This document shows, piece by piece, positions 1-8,943 of a DNA stretch of 64,000 bases. The stretch lies in NCBI RefSeq assembly GCF_004382795.1, contig NZ_SMSG01000005.1:62001-126000 (forward strand), written 5' to 3'. Each line of letters opens with the position of its first letter. Position 1 is the stretch's first letter. This stretch comes from Cumulibacter soli (GTDB lineage: Bacteria; Actinomycetota; Actinomycetes; Mycobacteriales; Antricoccaceae). A program made the translations under genes and the position numbers. The notes under the pieces are model-generated. The model was not told the DNA's origin. It saw only the letters and a list, made by a program, of their open reading frames with translations, and made no database searches.

Positions 1-3000
1 AAGACCTGTCAAGCGGAGGATGGATAGGTAGCACGAGACGTCGCCGCCGGACGGATGGATGAGGAAGAGAGGATCACCAGAACCGCTTGAGAGGTGTACG
101 ACGGAATCCTCCGGGACGCGGCCTAGCACCCGTTGATTCACACTTATATCTGACGTCTGTCGCTCATCGCCGCTGCGCAGCAGTTCCGTTAAACGTCGCG
201 GCGTGGGCTCAGTCAGCAGTTGGCTGGGCTGCACCTCAATGTCGGCGTGAGCACGCAGTGCACGCACGAGGAGCAGTGAATCCCCGCCCAGTTCGAAGAA
301 ATCGTCGTCCGGACCGACCACACATCCTAAGAGCGTCGACCATTGGTCACATACTTCGCTGAGGAGTTCGTCTTGCTCGCTCCTGCGAGCTATGGCGCCG
401 AAACCCGACGACCTGCTCGCACCAGTTTCGGTCCATCCTCGCCCCGCAGCCAAGTCGCGGAGAGTGGCCATGGTGTTGGCGATCAGTTCACTGGCGAGGT
501 GCGGTTCGTACATACCCTCGCGCAATGCGATGTCGGCGATGAGTTCACCGCCTAGGGCGAACGCGCGAAACTCGCCGTGAATATGCGGCGTCGACACACG
601 CTGGCTCAACGCTCCCGCATCGGCGAAGCCAAGCGCACCCGAGGATCGCTCCAGGTCGGGATCGTTGTTCATTCCGAGCGTGGATTGAACGACGAAGGGT
701 GCGATAGGCCGTGAGCGCTCGGCGCCCTGGGACAGTTCGCGGCCAACCTCAATGGCGCTCACGCTCAAGTGCGCACCGATATCGGCCAGGGTGGCGCCGA
801 GAGCTTTCGCCTGGTCGCGCAGATCGCCGCTGCCGCGTAGGTCTACGGGCACGAGCGCGGTGGTCGATAACGGTCCGACCAGCTCCAGCACGTCCGGGTG
901 CAGTGCTTCGCGACGCGAATGCAGCGTGGTGAGCAGCATCTGATCTTGGCCGGTGTGCGTGCGCAAGGCGCGCGCTAGTGCGATCATCGTGACGGCGCTG
1001 AGTGTCAGCCCACGAGCGCGAGCCTGGTCGGCTAGGGCACGATGTAGGTGCGCGTCTAGTCGAGCCTCCCGTCGAATCATGGCGGGTGACGGTTTGCGGC
1101 CGGTAGTGGCCAAGCGCGGCGGCGCAGGTCGGTCGGCGAGATACGCGCGCCACCAGTCAAGGTCAGTATCGCGCCGTTCGGTAGCTCGTTGCAGGTAGTG
1201 CGCGACGGCTCCGGCCGCGGGCGGGCGGGGCAATGGATCGCCGGCCAGCAGAGCTGCGAGGTCGCGGTCGATCAGCGCGGTGGACCACCCGTCGATCGCC
1301 AGCAGGCTGAACCTGGTGATCAGGCGCGCCTGATCCTGTCCGTCCAGCACCACCGCGGCGCGTACTGCCGGCTCGAGGTCCAGATGGGGGACTTCGCGCG
1401 CCCAGTCGTCGAGGAGCGCGGCGACTGGGTTGTCATTGGGCGGTCGTTCTTCCGTTGTGTGTTCGGCATCCAGACCGTGTTGATCGATGACGTCAACCCG
1501 GGGCGTGCAGGTGGGATCGTCGACGTCACGAAGAACCTGCGTGCCGTCATCGGCAATCCGCACCCGCAACATTTCGTGCCGACGAACCAACGCGCTCAGC
1601 GCCGTCCGTAATTGTTCGTAGGCGTGCACGGCATCCACGCCCCGCAGCGGAACCACCGTCAGCACGCTTGCGGGGCATGCAGGCACGTCCCATGTGGACT
1701 GCTGCCCCAGCCAGTAGGCGCGCTGCAACGCTGTCAACGGGAATGGGCGGCCCTCGCCTGCGGGTAGCGCAGCTGGTTGAGCCCCACCGGTCCGCGGCTG
1801 TACTTCGCTGCTGCTATTCACAGGTTCCGGCGGTCGCGTGGCCACCGTTTCGTGTGTGTCGAAGGCTGCCGACTCCCCATCCCGCAACGCAGCCACGAGC
1901 TCGGACACTGTTGTTTCGGAGCGAACCGCCGTCAGCGGCAGCGTGTATGACGTACGCTCCGCGAGCATGGCAGCCATGCGCACAGCTAGTAACGAATCCC
2001 CTCCGAGCGCCAGGAAGCTGTCATCGCTGCCGATGCTGGCGGCGTCGACGCCGAGTAAGTCTGCCCATACCTCGCGGACCGCATCAATCACAACCGGGGC
2101 AGTTGCAGAATCGGCGGTCGGGTCAGGGGCTGCCCGGCCCGGCTGACTGTCCTCGGAATCGCACACGCCAATCAGCGAGGTGTCACGCAACCACTCGCCT
2201 TCGGCCAACGCCGCGAGGCCGGCGGCGTACTGGGTGAACATGTCATCGGCGGCCCTCGGGTCGACGGCAGCTTCGTTGACATCCCACTGCAGCACCAGAT
2301 CCCCGCGGTGCTCAAATGCCTGGTGATCAAGCCAGGTCTGCGGGGTTTGGCTGACACCATCAACGATTTCGCCGAGCCATTCAGTGTCGTGGTGGCCACC
2401 GTCATCGGTCGCGTCAAGGCCGATCATGCTGGTGAAAACGACCGGGACGTTACGTTGTTTGCCCGTACGGCGAGCCTCTTCGGCCAGTACCTCCAGGGCG
2501 CTGACCGAGGAGTGAATGAGGTCTGCATGCAGTTGTCTCTGCAGGGCAGACGCGGCGTGCACCAGATCCTGGCTATGACTGGGCTTGCGCTCCAAAAGCA
2601 GCAGCGAGGAGAACTCACCGACGACGTTCTCGACGCCCGGGAGGTCCGGCCGATCGAACACCGTCGTGGTGATCGCGAAATGGGCCTGCCCAGACCAGAT
2701 CTGCAGTATGTCTGCGTATGCAGCGAGGACCAGCGCGGTAGGCGTTATCCGGTGCTCGGCCGCGCACCGCTTGATCACGTCCCAGATCGCGGCATCAATC
2801 GTCGTGCGACGCCGCACGAACCGGGGGCGGCCCATAGCGTTGCTCGCCGTCGCTGACACGTCGATCGACGGTGCCGACGGTAATTCCTCGATCCGCGCAT
2901 TCCAGTATTCCCACGCCTCAGCGCGTTCCGGACCGTGAGCGTCTGCCTCCATGGCAGTAATGCAGTCGGCAAACGTCAGATCAATGTTCGGCAGGTCGAC

Positions 3001-6000
3001 GGCCGGATCTTCATATATTGCGCGCATCTCACGGTCGATCAGCATCCAGCTCGCCGAGTCGCACACGAGTACGTCGACGGCGATCAGCAAGCGGTGGCCG
3101 CCGTCCGGCATCAACACCACGATCGGCTCGACCAGTGGCCACTGACGCGGGTCGGCGACGCGATGTGCGGCCGCGTCACGCAGTCGCTTCAGGTCTTCGG
3201 ATGCTGATGCCGGACTGTGCGCGGTGAGGTCGTGCACCCGTGGGGTTGCCTCTGGTGGCGGATTCAGCGGGTGGTTACGACCGGCCTCGTCGATGACGGT
3301 GCGCAGCATCTCATGGCGGTCCACCACTCGCTGCCAAGCGGCGGTGTACCGGTCGACGTCGATGTCCGGGCACGCGATCTCGAGGAAGAACTGGCACGCC
3401 ACACCGCCGAGGTCGTAGGTATCTTGCCGCCCGAGCAGGTACGCCGTCTGCACGCGGGTCAGGCCAAATGGTGCCGAAGGCGTCGTTCCGCGAAGGCGCG
3501 GCGCACGCGGACCTGACTCGTCGCTCGTCCGATGCTCGACGGCCGGCTCTGTCGCGTCGACTACGTCCAGTGCCGTCGACACGTCGACGACCGGATGAGG
3601 CGCGTCGGCTTCGAGTAACTCGGCGAGCGCAGCGACGGTGGGTGCGCGCAGCAGGTCACGTAGCCGCAGCCGCGCTCCGCACTGCTCGCGAAGTTCGGCA
3701 AGTACGCGGGTGGCCAGCAGCGAATGGCCGCCCTGTGCGAAGAAGTCGTCATCGCGGCTGCGGATCTCCGTGCCGAGCACCGAGCTCCACACGCTGGCCA
3801 CAAGTCGTTCATTCGCTGTGCGAAGGTCGGCCTCTCCGCCAGGCGTCAGTGCGGCTCTGCGCGGTAGCGCGACTGACCGCGGGTCGAGTGCGCTCGGTGA
3901 GATCGCTATCTGCGGAGGACTGTCTGGCAGTTTCAGCACACGCTCCAACGCGTTCAGCGCATCGTCGGCATCCATCGCGTTCTTCATGGTGATTTCGGAG
4001 ATCGCCTCGGCTTCGGCGGCCGTGCCGAACCGCCACCGGTCCCAGTCGAGCGCGAGCCAACCGTCGTCATGGCGGCGTCGGGCCACCTCGTCCAGGTAGC
4101 GACTCGCGGCGACGTACGCCGCCAACCCGAACCCGCCAATCGTCCCGGCCGCTGACGACATCAGCACCACTCGAGGAGGCCGTTGCGCGGGCGGAAGGCG
4201 ATCGATCGCCGACTCCAACGCGTTCACTCCCCGCACCTTGGCCGCGAGGCTCGCCTCCAACGGCTCCTGATCCAGTTCGGACAGCGGTGCGAGTTCGAGC
4301 GAGACCGGCGCATGAATGACCACGTCGAGTCGACCGCGCTCTCTCGTCAGTTGCTCGACAACACGCCCGAACGCCTGGGTGTCGGCAACATCCAGCTGCA
4401 CCAGTTCGAGGTCGACTCCGCGGCGCCGTAACTCGGCGACCGCGTTCCGCTGCTCAATAGACCGCTCGTCGCTACTCTGTTCGAGGGCGCCGACCCGCCG
4501 CGAGGCGAGTACGATGCGGACCCCGAACTCGAGGCCCCAGCGTTCGGCCAGCCGGAGCCCCACCGAACCGAGCCCTCCGGTGATCAGGACGCTTTGGCCG
4601 CGCACGATTGGCTCGGTTGCTGCAGGGCTCGGGCGCCAGGACTGCCACGTTCGCACTGCCCGGCGTCCGTTGCGGAGCGTGATCTCCCACCCGGTGCGCC
4701 CGCCCGCAACGAGGTCGCCGAGTTCGGTCAAAATCGCACCGCGTCGCCAGCTCGAGTCGTCAACTTCCACGATTCGCCACCGCAGTCTCGGCACCTCCTG
4801 GCCGAGCACCCGGATTGCTCCAACCAGCGCTGCGGCTACGGCATCATCGGCTCCGTTGTGCAGGCATATCAGCGAAATCGACTCGTCCTCGGCGATAATT
4901 TCGGCCGCGCTAGCTAATTGACGAGCGAGATCGCCGAGTTCGGTCAACGCATTCGTCAGCCGCTCCGCGTCGCTGCCTCCGCGCGTCGTATCAATCGCTA
5001 CGGCCAGCGCATGCGCGGCACCGGAGGAGGACACCGCATCTGCGCCTCGGTCGACGTACTCCCGAAGCTGCTGCGCCAGCGGTCCTTCTCCGATAACGCT
5101 TACTGGCCCTACCATTTCAGTCGCGGGCGGAAGTTCGCGCCACGTCGGCACCTGCAGCGGCTCAGCTGCACTGGGCTCGCTACTTCCCGGCCCGGCGGCG
5201 GCTACTGATCTCGGTTGCGATTCGACATACATCCGTCGTCGTTGATACGGGTATGTCGGCAGGGTCACGCGACGACGGACCGGGCCCGTGACCGCTGTGA
5301 GATCGACCCCGGCCCCATGCGCCCAGAGTTCGCCGTAGGCGCTCAGCACGTCGACTGCGCTATCGCCGTCCATGTCGTCGCCGAACGGCGCAACCACTGC
5401 AGCGACACGGGTAGTACCCACGCTGCGGGCAGCTGTGGCGACACTCGTTCCCGGCCCGCCTACGACCACGATGACTTCTTGGTCTCCAATTGCCGCCTCG
5501 AGCGCATCGGCGAATCGCACCGTTGCGCGTAAGTGATCGCCCCATCGGTGCGGGTCGTGCCATTCCTGCGTAGTGACCTGCCTGCCCTGCAGGGTCGAAA
5601 ACAGTGGAATATCCAGTGATCGTGGCGTGAGGCGGGCACCGACCTCGTCGATGATGGCGCGCGCCGGTTCGATGAGTCGTGAGTGCGCCGCGACGTCGAT
5701 TCCTACTAAGGCCGTACGCACGTCTGATTGATCCAGATCTGACGCGAGGCGTTCGATGTCACCGATCGCTCCGGCGGCCACACATGCTGTCGGCCCGTTT
5801 ACGGCGGCCAGATCGACTCCGGGATGACGGCGCAGCACCTCGAGCATGGCGGCTTCGTCGAGCGCTACAGCCAACATCCGTCCGGGCGTGGTCTTCGCCA
5901 TTGCCTCGGAACGCGCCACAACCAGCATCGCGGCATCCGGCAGCGACAGGCCTCCGGCGATCACCGCTGCGGCGTACTCGCCGACGCTGTGTCCGATGAC

Positions 6001-7764
6001 CGCGTCGATGCGCACCCCGACATCGAGTAGGCGCAGACCCATCGCCACTTCGGCAGCGAACAAGGTGGGCAAACCGACGGCGGGACTCGGCAGTAGATCG
6101 TCCGAGGTAGCATCGGTCAGTAGTTCGTAGGTGTCGGGACCGCCGGCGACACGGACCTCTGCGGCTACCTCGGCGAGCCGGTCCCGAAGCTCCGGATCAG
6201 CGGTGATTGCACCGCTCATCATTCCGCGGCGCTGCGCGTCGGCACCCGGGAACGCCAGTATGACTCGGTTGTCGCGAGCTACGGCGTCGCTCGTTGCCAG
6301 CACATTGCCGCCGTCGTCGAGTACGGCGAGCGCGCCGTGTGGCATTCGTGCTCGTCCATGAACCGTCGTTGCTGCTATATCTGCGATCTGTGTGCCGCTA
6401 GCTGCCGTTGACCCTGCCACTTTGGTGACTTCGTCGCGCCATGCGAGGGCTGCGCTGCGCGACGCCGCGCTGATAGCGACGAGGTGTCGGGCGTGCGGGT
6501 CAGGCCGCTGAGGGGCCGGCACGTAACGCGGGGGCTCTTCGAGGACGACGTGACAGTTGGCGCCGCCGATTCCGAACGAGCTCACCCCGGCCCGACGCAT
6601 CGGTGAATCCCACTGCTGCAGCCCCGGAGGGAGATAGAACGCGGATCCATCGAGGTCCGGCACCGGATCCGCATGCACAGTGGGAAAAATGACGCCGTCC
6701 CGTACCGCCAGCACCGCCTTGATCAGCCCCGCTACACCTGCTGCGGACGACGTGTGGCCGATATTGCTTTTCGCCGATCCGAGCGCACACCACGGCTGCG
6801 CGGACTGGCCGGCAACCTCGCGCAACGCCGCGATCTCGATCGCATCACCCAACATCGTAGCCGTGCCGTGTCCTTCGATTACGCCAATATCTCTCGGATC
6901 TAGGTCAGCGACGGCGAGCGCCTGCTCGATAGCAGCCACCTGGCCGGCAACGGTGGGCGCGGTGAACCCAACCTTCTGAGCGCCGTCATTGGTGACGGCA
7001 CTGCCGCGGATCACCGCATGAATCGTGTCGCCGTCCCGCACGGCATCATCCAGACGACGCAGCACCACGCAGCCCGCACCGTCGGTGAATACCGTTCCGC
7101 TAGCACCCTTCGAGTACGAGCGGGTGTGTCCATCCTGACTGAATGGACCATCGGGAAGAGCCACATACCCGTCCGGATGCGGAATCTGCAGCGATACGCC
7201 ACCGGCGAGCGCCGTGTCGCACTCGTACCCGAGCAGCGCCTGGACCGCGACATGCACGGCGACTAGGGACGTCGCACAGGTAGCGCCAATCGCGAGTGCG
7301 GGACCGTTCAATCCAAGAATATGAGCGATCCGCAGCGGAAGATAGTCGGCGACATTCCCGGTATGCAGGTTCAGACTGTCGGCCGGATCCGCACCACCAG
7401 TGGCAACGAACCGGCCGGCCAGGTTGTGCACGAGGTACCCGGACAGGCCAGCTCCGGCGTACACCCCCACCACACCGCGCGCTTCGCCGGCGCCGTGCCC
7501 AGCCGCATCCAACGCATCTTTGGCGCACTCAGCGAACACTCGATGCTGCGGATCCATGATCAACGCATCGGCGGCACCGAGCCCCAGCGCTTCGTGGTCT
7601 ACCTCGAGCGCCGAGTGAACGCGTCCGACCACCGGAATAGGGAACGTCGAGGACGCCATACGATGCAATCCTTCGTGCCCTGCGGTCAGCAAGTCCCGGT
7701 AGGCCGCGATATCAGGCGCGCCCGGCAGACGGCACGACATCCCGACGATGGCGATATCGGTCAT
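1..7764 (-). CDS. Hybrid PKS-NRPS metallophore synthase, HMWP1-like (partial, 3' end outside window)
   Basis: The frame is open for 2588 codons from the ATG at 7764 (preceded by AAAGGA) to the window edge, so the C-terminus is missing. Domains read: ketosynthase 1-425 (Cys163 in GATCATSLVA, His299 in EGHGTAT, His337 in KSNIGH); acyltransferase 530-830 (Ser593 in GHSVGEY; the specificity motif VAAHS matches neither HAFH nor YASH); ketoreductase 1055-1270 (TGGLGSVG, Tyr1217); ACP (Ser1348 in GGHSLL); heterocyclisation domain from 1433 (D1564, D1569 and S1572 of DxxxxDxxS); PCP (Ser1924); a second Cy-like domain from 2008 whose first motif Asp is Ser2153; PCP (Ser2496); start of a thioesterase (LFLIHPSGGD, 2566-2575). 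There is no DH, ER or adenylation domain, so residues must be loaded by another protein. The order matches yersiniabactin HMWP1 except that its embedded methyltransferases are absent. A methyltransferase gene lies 13 bp upstream. A thiazoline/oxazoline metallophore is inferred; the exact product is unknown. Confidence 0.9.
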   Translation of the reverse strand, partial: MTDIAIVGMSCRLPGAPDIAAYRDLLTAGHEGLHRMASSTFPIPVVGRVHSALEVDHEALGLGAADALIMDPQHRVFAECAKDALDAAGHGAGEARGVVGVYAGAGLSGYLVHNLAGRFVATGGADPADSLNLHTGNVADYLPLRIAHILGLNGPALAIGATCATSLVAVHVAVQALLGYECDTALAGGVSLQIPHPDGYVALPDGPFSQDGHTRSYSKGASGTVFTDGAGCVVLRRLDDAVRDGDTIHAVIRGSAVTNDGAQKVGFTAPTVAGQVAAIEQALAVADLDPRDIGVIEGHGTATMLGDAIEIAALREVAGQSAQPWCALGSAKSNIGHTSSAAGVAGLIKAVLAVRDGVIFPTVHADPVPDLDGSAFYLPPGLQQWDSPMRRAGVSSFGIGGANCHVVLEEPPRYVPAPQRPDPHARHLVAISAASRSAALAWRDEVTKVAGSTAASGTQIADIAATTVHGRARMPHGALAVLDDGGNVLATSDAVARDNRVILAFPGADAQRRGMMSGAITADPELRDRLAEVAAEVRVAGGPDTYELLTDATSDDLLPSPAVGLPTLFAAEVAMGLRLLDVGVRIDAVIGHSVGEYAAAVIAGGLSLPDAAMLVVARSEAMAKTTPGRMLAVALDEAAMLEVLRRHPGVDLAAVNGPTACVAAGAIGDIERLASDLDQSDVRTALVGIDVAAHSRLIEPARAIIDEVGARLTPRSLDIPLFSTLQGRQVTTQEWHDPHRWGDHLRATVRFADALEAAIGDQEVIVVVGGPGTSVATAARSVGTTRVAAVVAPFGDDMDGDSAVDVLSAYGELWAHGAGVDLTAVTGPVRRRVTLPTYPYQRRRMYVESQPRSVAAAGPGSSEPSAAEPLQVPTWRELPPATEMVGPVSVIGEGPLAQQLREYVDRGADAVSSSGAAHALAVAIDTTRGGSDAERLTNALTELGDLARQLASAAEIIAEDESISLICLHNGADDAVAAALVGAIRVLGQEVPRLRWRIVEVDDSSWRRGAILTELGDLVAGGRTGWEITLRNGRRAVRTWQSWRPSPAATEPIVRGQSVLITGGLGSVGLRLAERWGLEFGVRIVLASRRVGALEQSSDERSIEQRNAVAELRRRGVDLELVQLDVADTQAFGRVVEQLTRERGRLDVVIHAPVSLELAPLSELDQEPLEASLAAKVRGVNALESAIDRLPPAQRPPRVVLMSSAAGTIGGFGLAAYVAASRYLDEVARRRHDDGWLALDWDRWRFGTAAEAEAISEITMKNAMDADDALNALERVLKLPDSPPQIAISPSALDPRSVALPRRAALTPGGEADLRTANERLVASVWSSVLGTEIRSRDDDFFAQGGHSLLATRVLAELREQCGARLRLRDLLRAPTVAALAELLEADAPHPVVDVSTALDVVDATEPAVEHRTSDESGPRAPRLRGTTPSAPFGLTRVQTAYLLGRQDTYDLGGVACQFFLEIACPDIDVDRYTAAWQRVVDRHEMLRTVIDEAGRNHPLNPPPEATPRVHDLTAHSPASASEDLKRLRDAAAHRVADPRQWPLVEPIVVLMPDGGHRLLIAVDVLVCDSASWMLIDREMRAIYEDPAVDLPNIDLTFADCITAMEADAHGPERAEAWEYWNARIEELPSAPSIDVSATASNAMGRPRFVRRRTTIDAAIWDVIKRCAAEHRITPTALVLAAYADILQIWSGQAHFAITTTVFDRPDLPGVENVVGEFSSLLLLERKPSHSQDLVHAASALQRQLHADLIHSSVSALEVLAEEARRTGKQRNVPVVFTSMIGLDATDDGGHHDTEWLGEIVDGVSQTPQTWLDHQAFEHRGDLVLQWDVNEAAVDPRAADDMFTQYAAGLAALAEGEWLRDTSLIGVCDSEDSQPGRAAPDPTADSATAPVVIDAVREVWADLLGVDAASIGSDDSFLALGGDSLLAVRMAAMLAERTSYTLPLTAVRSETTVSELVAALRDGESAAFDTHETVATRPPEPVNSSSEVQPRTGGAQPAALPAGEGRPFPLTALQRAYWLGQQSTWDVPACPASVLTVVPLRGVDAVHAYEQLRTALSALVRRHEMLRVRIADDGTQVLRDVDDPTCTPRVDVIDQHGLDAEHTTEERPPNDNPVAALLDDWAREVPHLDLEPAVRAAVVLDGQDQARLITRFSLLAIDGWSTALIDRDLAALLAGDPLPRPPAAGAVAHYLQRATERRDTDLDWWRAYLADRPAPPRLATTGRKPSPAMIRREARLDAHLHRALADQARARGLTLSAVTMIALARALRTHTGQDQMLLTTLHSRREALHPDVLELVGPLSTTALVPVDLRGSGDLRDQAKALGATLADIGAHLSVSAIEVGRELSQGAERSRPIAPFVVQSTLGMNNDPDLERSSGALGFADAGALSQRVSTPHIHGEFRAFALGGELIADIALREGMYEPHLASELIANTMATLRDLAAGRGWTETGASRSSGFGAIARRSEQDELLSEVCDQWSTLLGCVVGPDDDFFELGGDSLLLVRALRAHADIEVQPSQLLTEPTPRRLTELLRSGDERQTSDISVNQRVLGRVPEDSVVHLSSGSGDPLFLIHPSGGDVSCYLSILRLTGL

Positions 7765-7777
7765 CGGTTGATCCTTT

Positions 7778-8884
7778 TCACGAGTGAACAGATGGGCCGG
7801 CAGCGTCGGGGTTCTCAGCTACCAATACGAACTGGGCCATGCCTTCGAGGGGATGCGACCTTTCCGGAGCGATCTCGACTTCCCGTAGACCGGCGGCGTG
7901 GGCGGCGGTATTCCATTCCTCGCGTCGTAGCAGGATCCGGCCGTCATGTCGCCGTTGATCGCTGGGCCGTTCGTCGGTTCGGCCCGGCGGTGGGGACATC
8001 AGCAGGTACATGGACAACAGCAGCGGGTGGTGTTCGCGGCCGGTTTCAATCATCACCAGGTGTCCCCCCGGACGCAGTAGCCGGCGCAGGTCGCGGAGCG
8101 TCGCGGTGGCGTTCGGCCCGTTGTGCAGTACGTTCGCGGCCACGAGGACGTCGACCGATCCAGGTTCGACTCCCTGTGCCGAGCAGTCCTGCCGTAAGTC
8201 GTAGCGAGTAGCAGCGAATCCCGCCCGAGCACCCCAGCGCTCACGCGCCATCCGCAGGAAATAGTCACCGACATCGCTGAAGTCGTAACGAACCGACGTG
8301 TCGAGTCGCGCGATGATGTGCTGAGTTGTCGCGCCGGTCCCGGCGCCAATTTCCATCACCCGACCCCCCGGGCTCACCAGTCGAGCCACTGCATCAGCAG
8401 CGATCTCGTTGACGAGCCGGCTCGCAGCGTTACCCGCGTAGATCTCCTCGGCGATGCGGGGATCGGCGAACAGTAGGCTCTGCACACTGATTTCGTCACG
8501 CACCAGCTCACCAAGGTGCTCGGCGCAGGCGCGATAAAACTGTCGTAGCGAGGGTCCGCAGCAGTGCTCAACCTCGCGAGTGTCCTCGAAAGCGCGCTCC
8601 ACTTCCCCGGCTTCGGGCGCGCGGACGCCGTACGCGGTGTCACTGTGCGGGTCGAATGCGATCAACCCGGCGCCGGCGAGGACGCGCACCCACCGCTGTA
8701 CGACCGGTCGGTGGCGTTCGGTGATGCGCAATCGCTGCGCAAGATGCGCACTCGTGCATCCAACGCCGGGCGCCAAGCCCGCCTCGGTCGCTAGGAAACG
8801 CGCGAGGGTGAGCTCAGCCCATCGATCGAGCAGATACATCTCGCTTCGTATCGACTCGGCCGTCGGCGGCGCGGCAGCGGGCAT
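7778..8884 (-). CDS. SAM-dependent methyltransferase of the metallophore operon
   Basis: A 368-residue protein. The ATG at 8884 is chosen because GGAGA lies 7 nt upstream; a longer reading from 8962 would run through the operator and into the end of the sensor-kinase gene. The N-terminal third looks like a helical winged-helix or dimerisation region. The catalytic domain follows, with the SAM motif EIGAGTGATT, then YDFSDVG and a motif IV-like segment VLVAANVLH, then LLRPGGHLVMIE. These are features of class I methyltransferases, close to those embedded in PKS/NRPS modules. The stop is 13 bp before the synthase start, so the two are probably co-transcribed. HMWP1 carries methyltransferases in cis, so this protein may supply the same C- or O-methylation in trans; that is inference. 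Confidence 0.85.
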   Translation of the reverse strand: MPAAAPPTAESIRSEMYLLDRWAELTLARFLATEAGLAPGVGCTSAHLAQRLRITERHRPVVQRWVRVLAGAGLIAFDPHSDTAYGVRAPEAGEVERAFEDTREVEHCCGPSLRQFYRACAEHLGELVRDEISVQSLLFADPRIAEEIYAGNAASRLVNEIAADAVARLVSPGGRVMEIGAGTGATTQHIIARLDTSVRYDFSDVGDYFLRMARERWGARAGFAATRYDLRQDCSAQGVEPGSVDVLVAANVLHNGPNATATLRDLRRLLRPGGHLVMIETGREHHPLLLSMYLLMSPPPGRTDERPSDQRRHDGRILLRREEWNTAAHAAGLREVEIAPERSHPLEGMAQFVLVAENPDAAGPSVHS

Positions 8885-8921
8885 GTGGTCTCCGTTCTGT
8901 GACGAACAGAGAATACCAAAG

Positions 8922-8943
8922 TGATTATCGTTCTCATTATCGA
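8922..8943. promoter_or_regulatory. Fur/Zur-type operator upstream of the methyltransferase-synthase operon
   Basis: On the minus strand the site reads GATAATGAGAACGATAATC, very like Fur-family boxes, whose textbook form is GATAATGATAATCATTATC. Its core TGATTATCGTTCTCA agrees at 10 of 15 positions with the Streptomyces Zur consensus TGAAAATGATTTTCA as I recall it. It sits 38 bp upstream of the methyltransferase ATG and overlaps the last codons of the sensor-kinase gene. Metal repression of the operon is likely. Whether the regulator is Zur or Fur cannot be decided from one site. Confidence 0.6.

Noticed and set aside
1189-1611. Plus-strand reading frames inside the synthase gene
   Set aside because: They are shadows of the continuous minus-strand frame, which shows a full series of PKS/NRPS motifs and no in-frame stop in the lines I checked.
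2000-2300. Possible frameshift or deletion removing an adenylation domain
   Set aside because: The PCP follows the Cy domain in one unbroken frame with a normal short linker; HMWP1 also lacks an A domain, so absence looks native.
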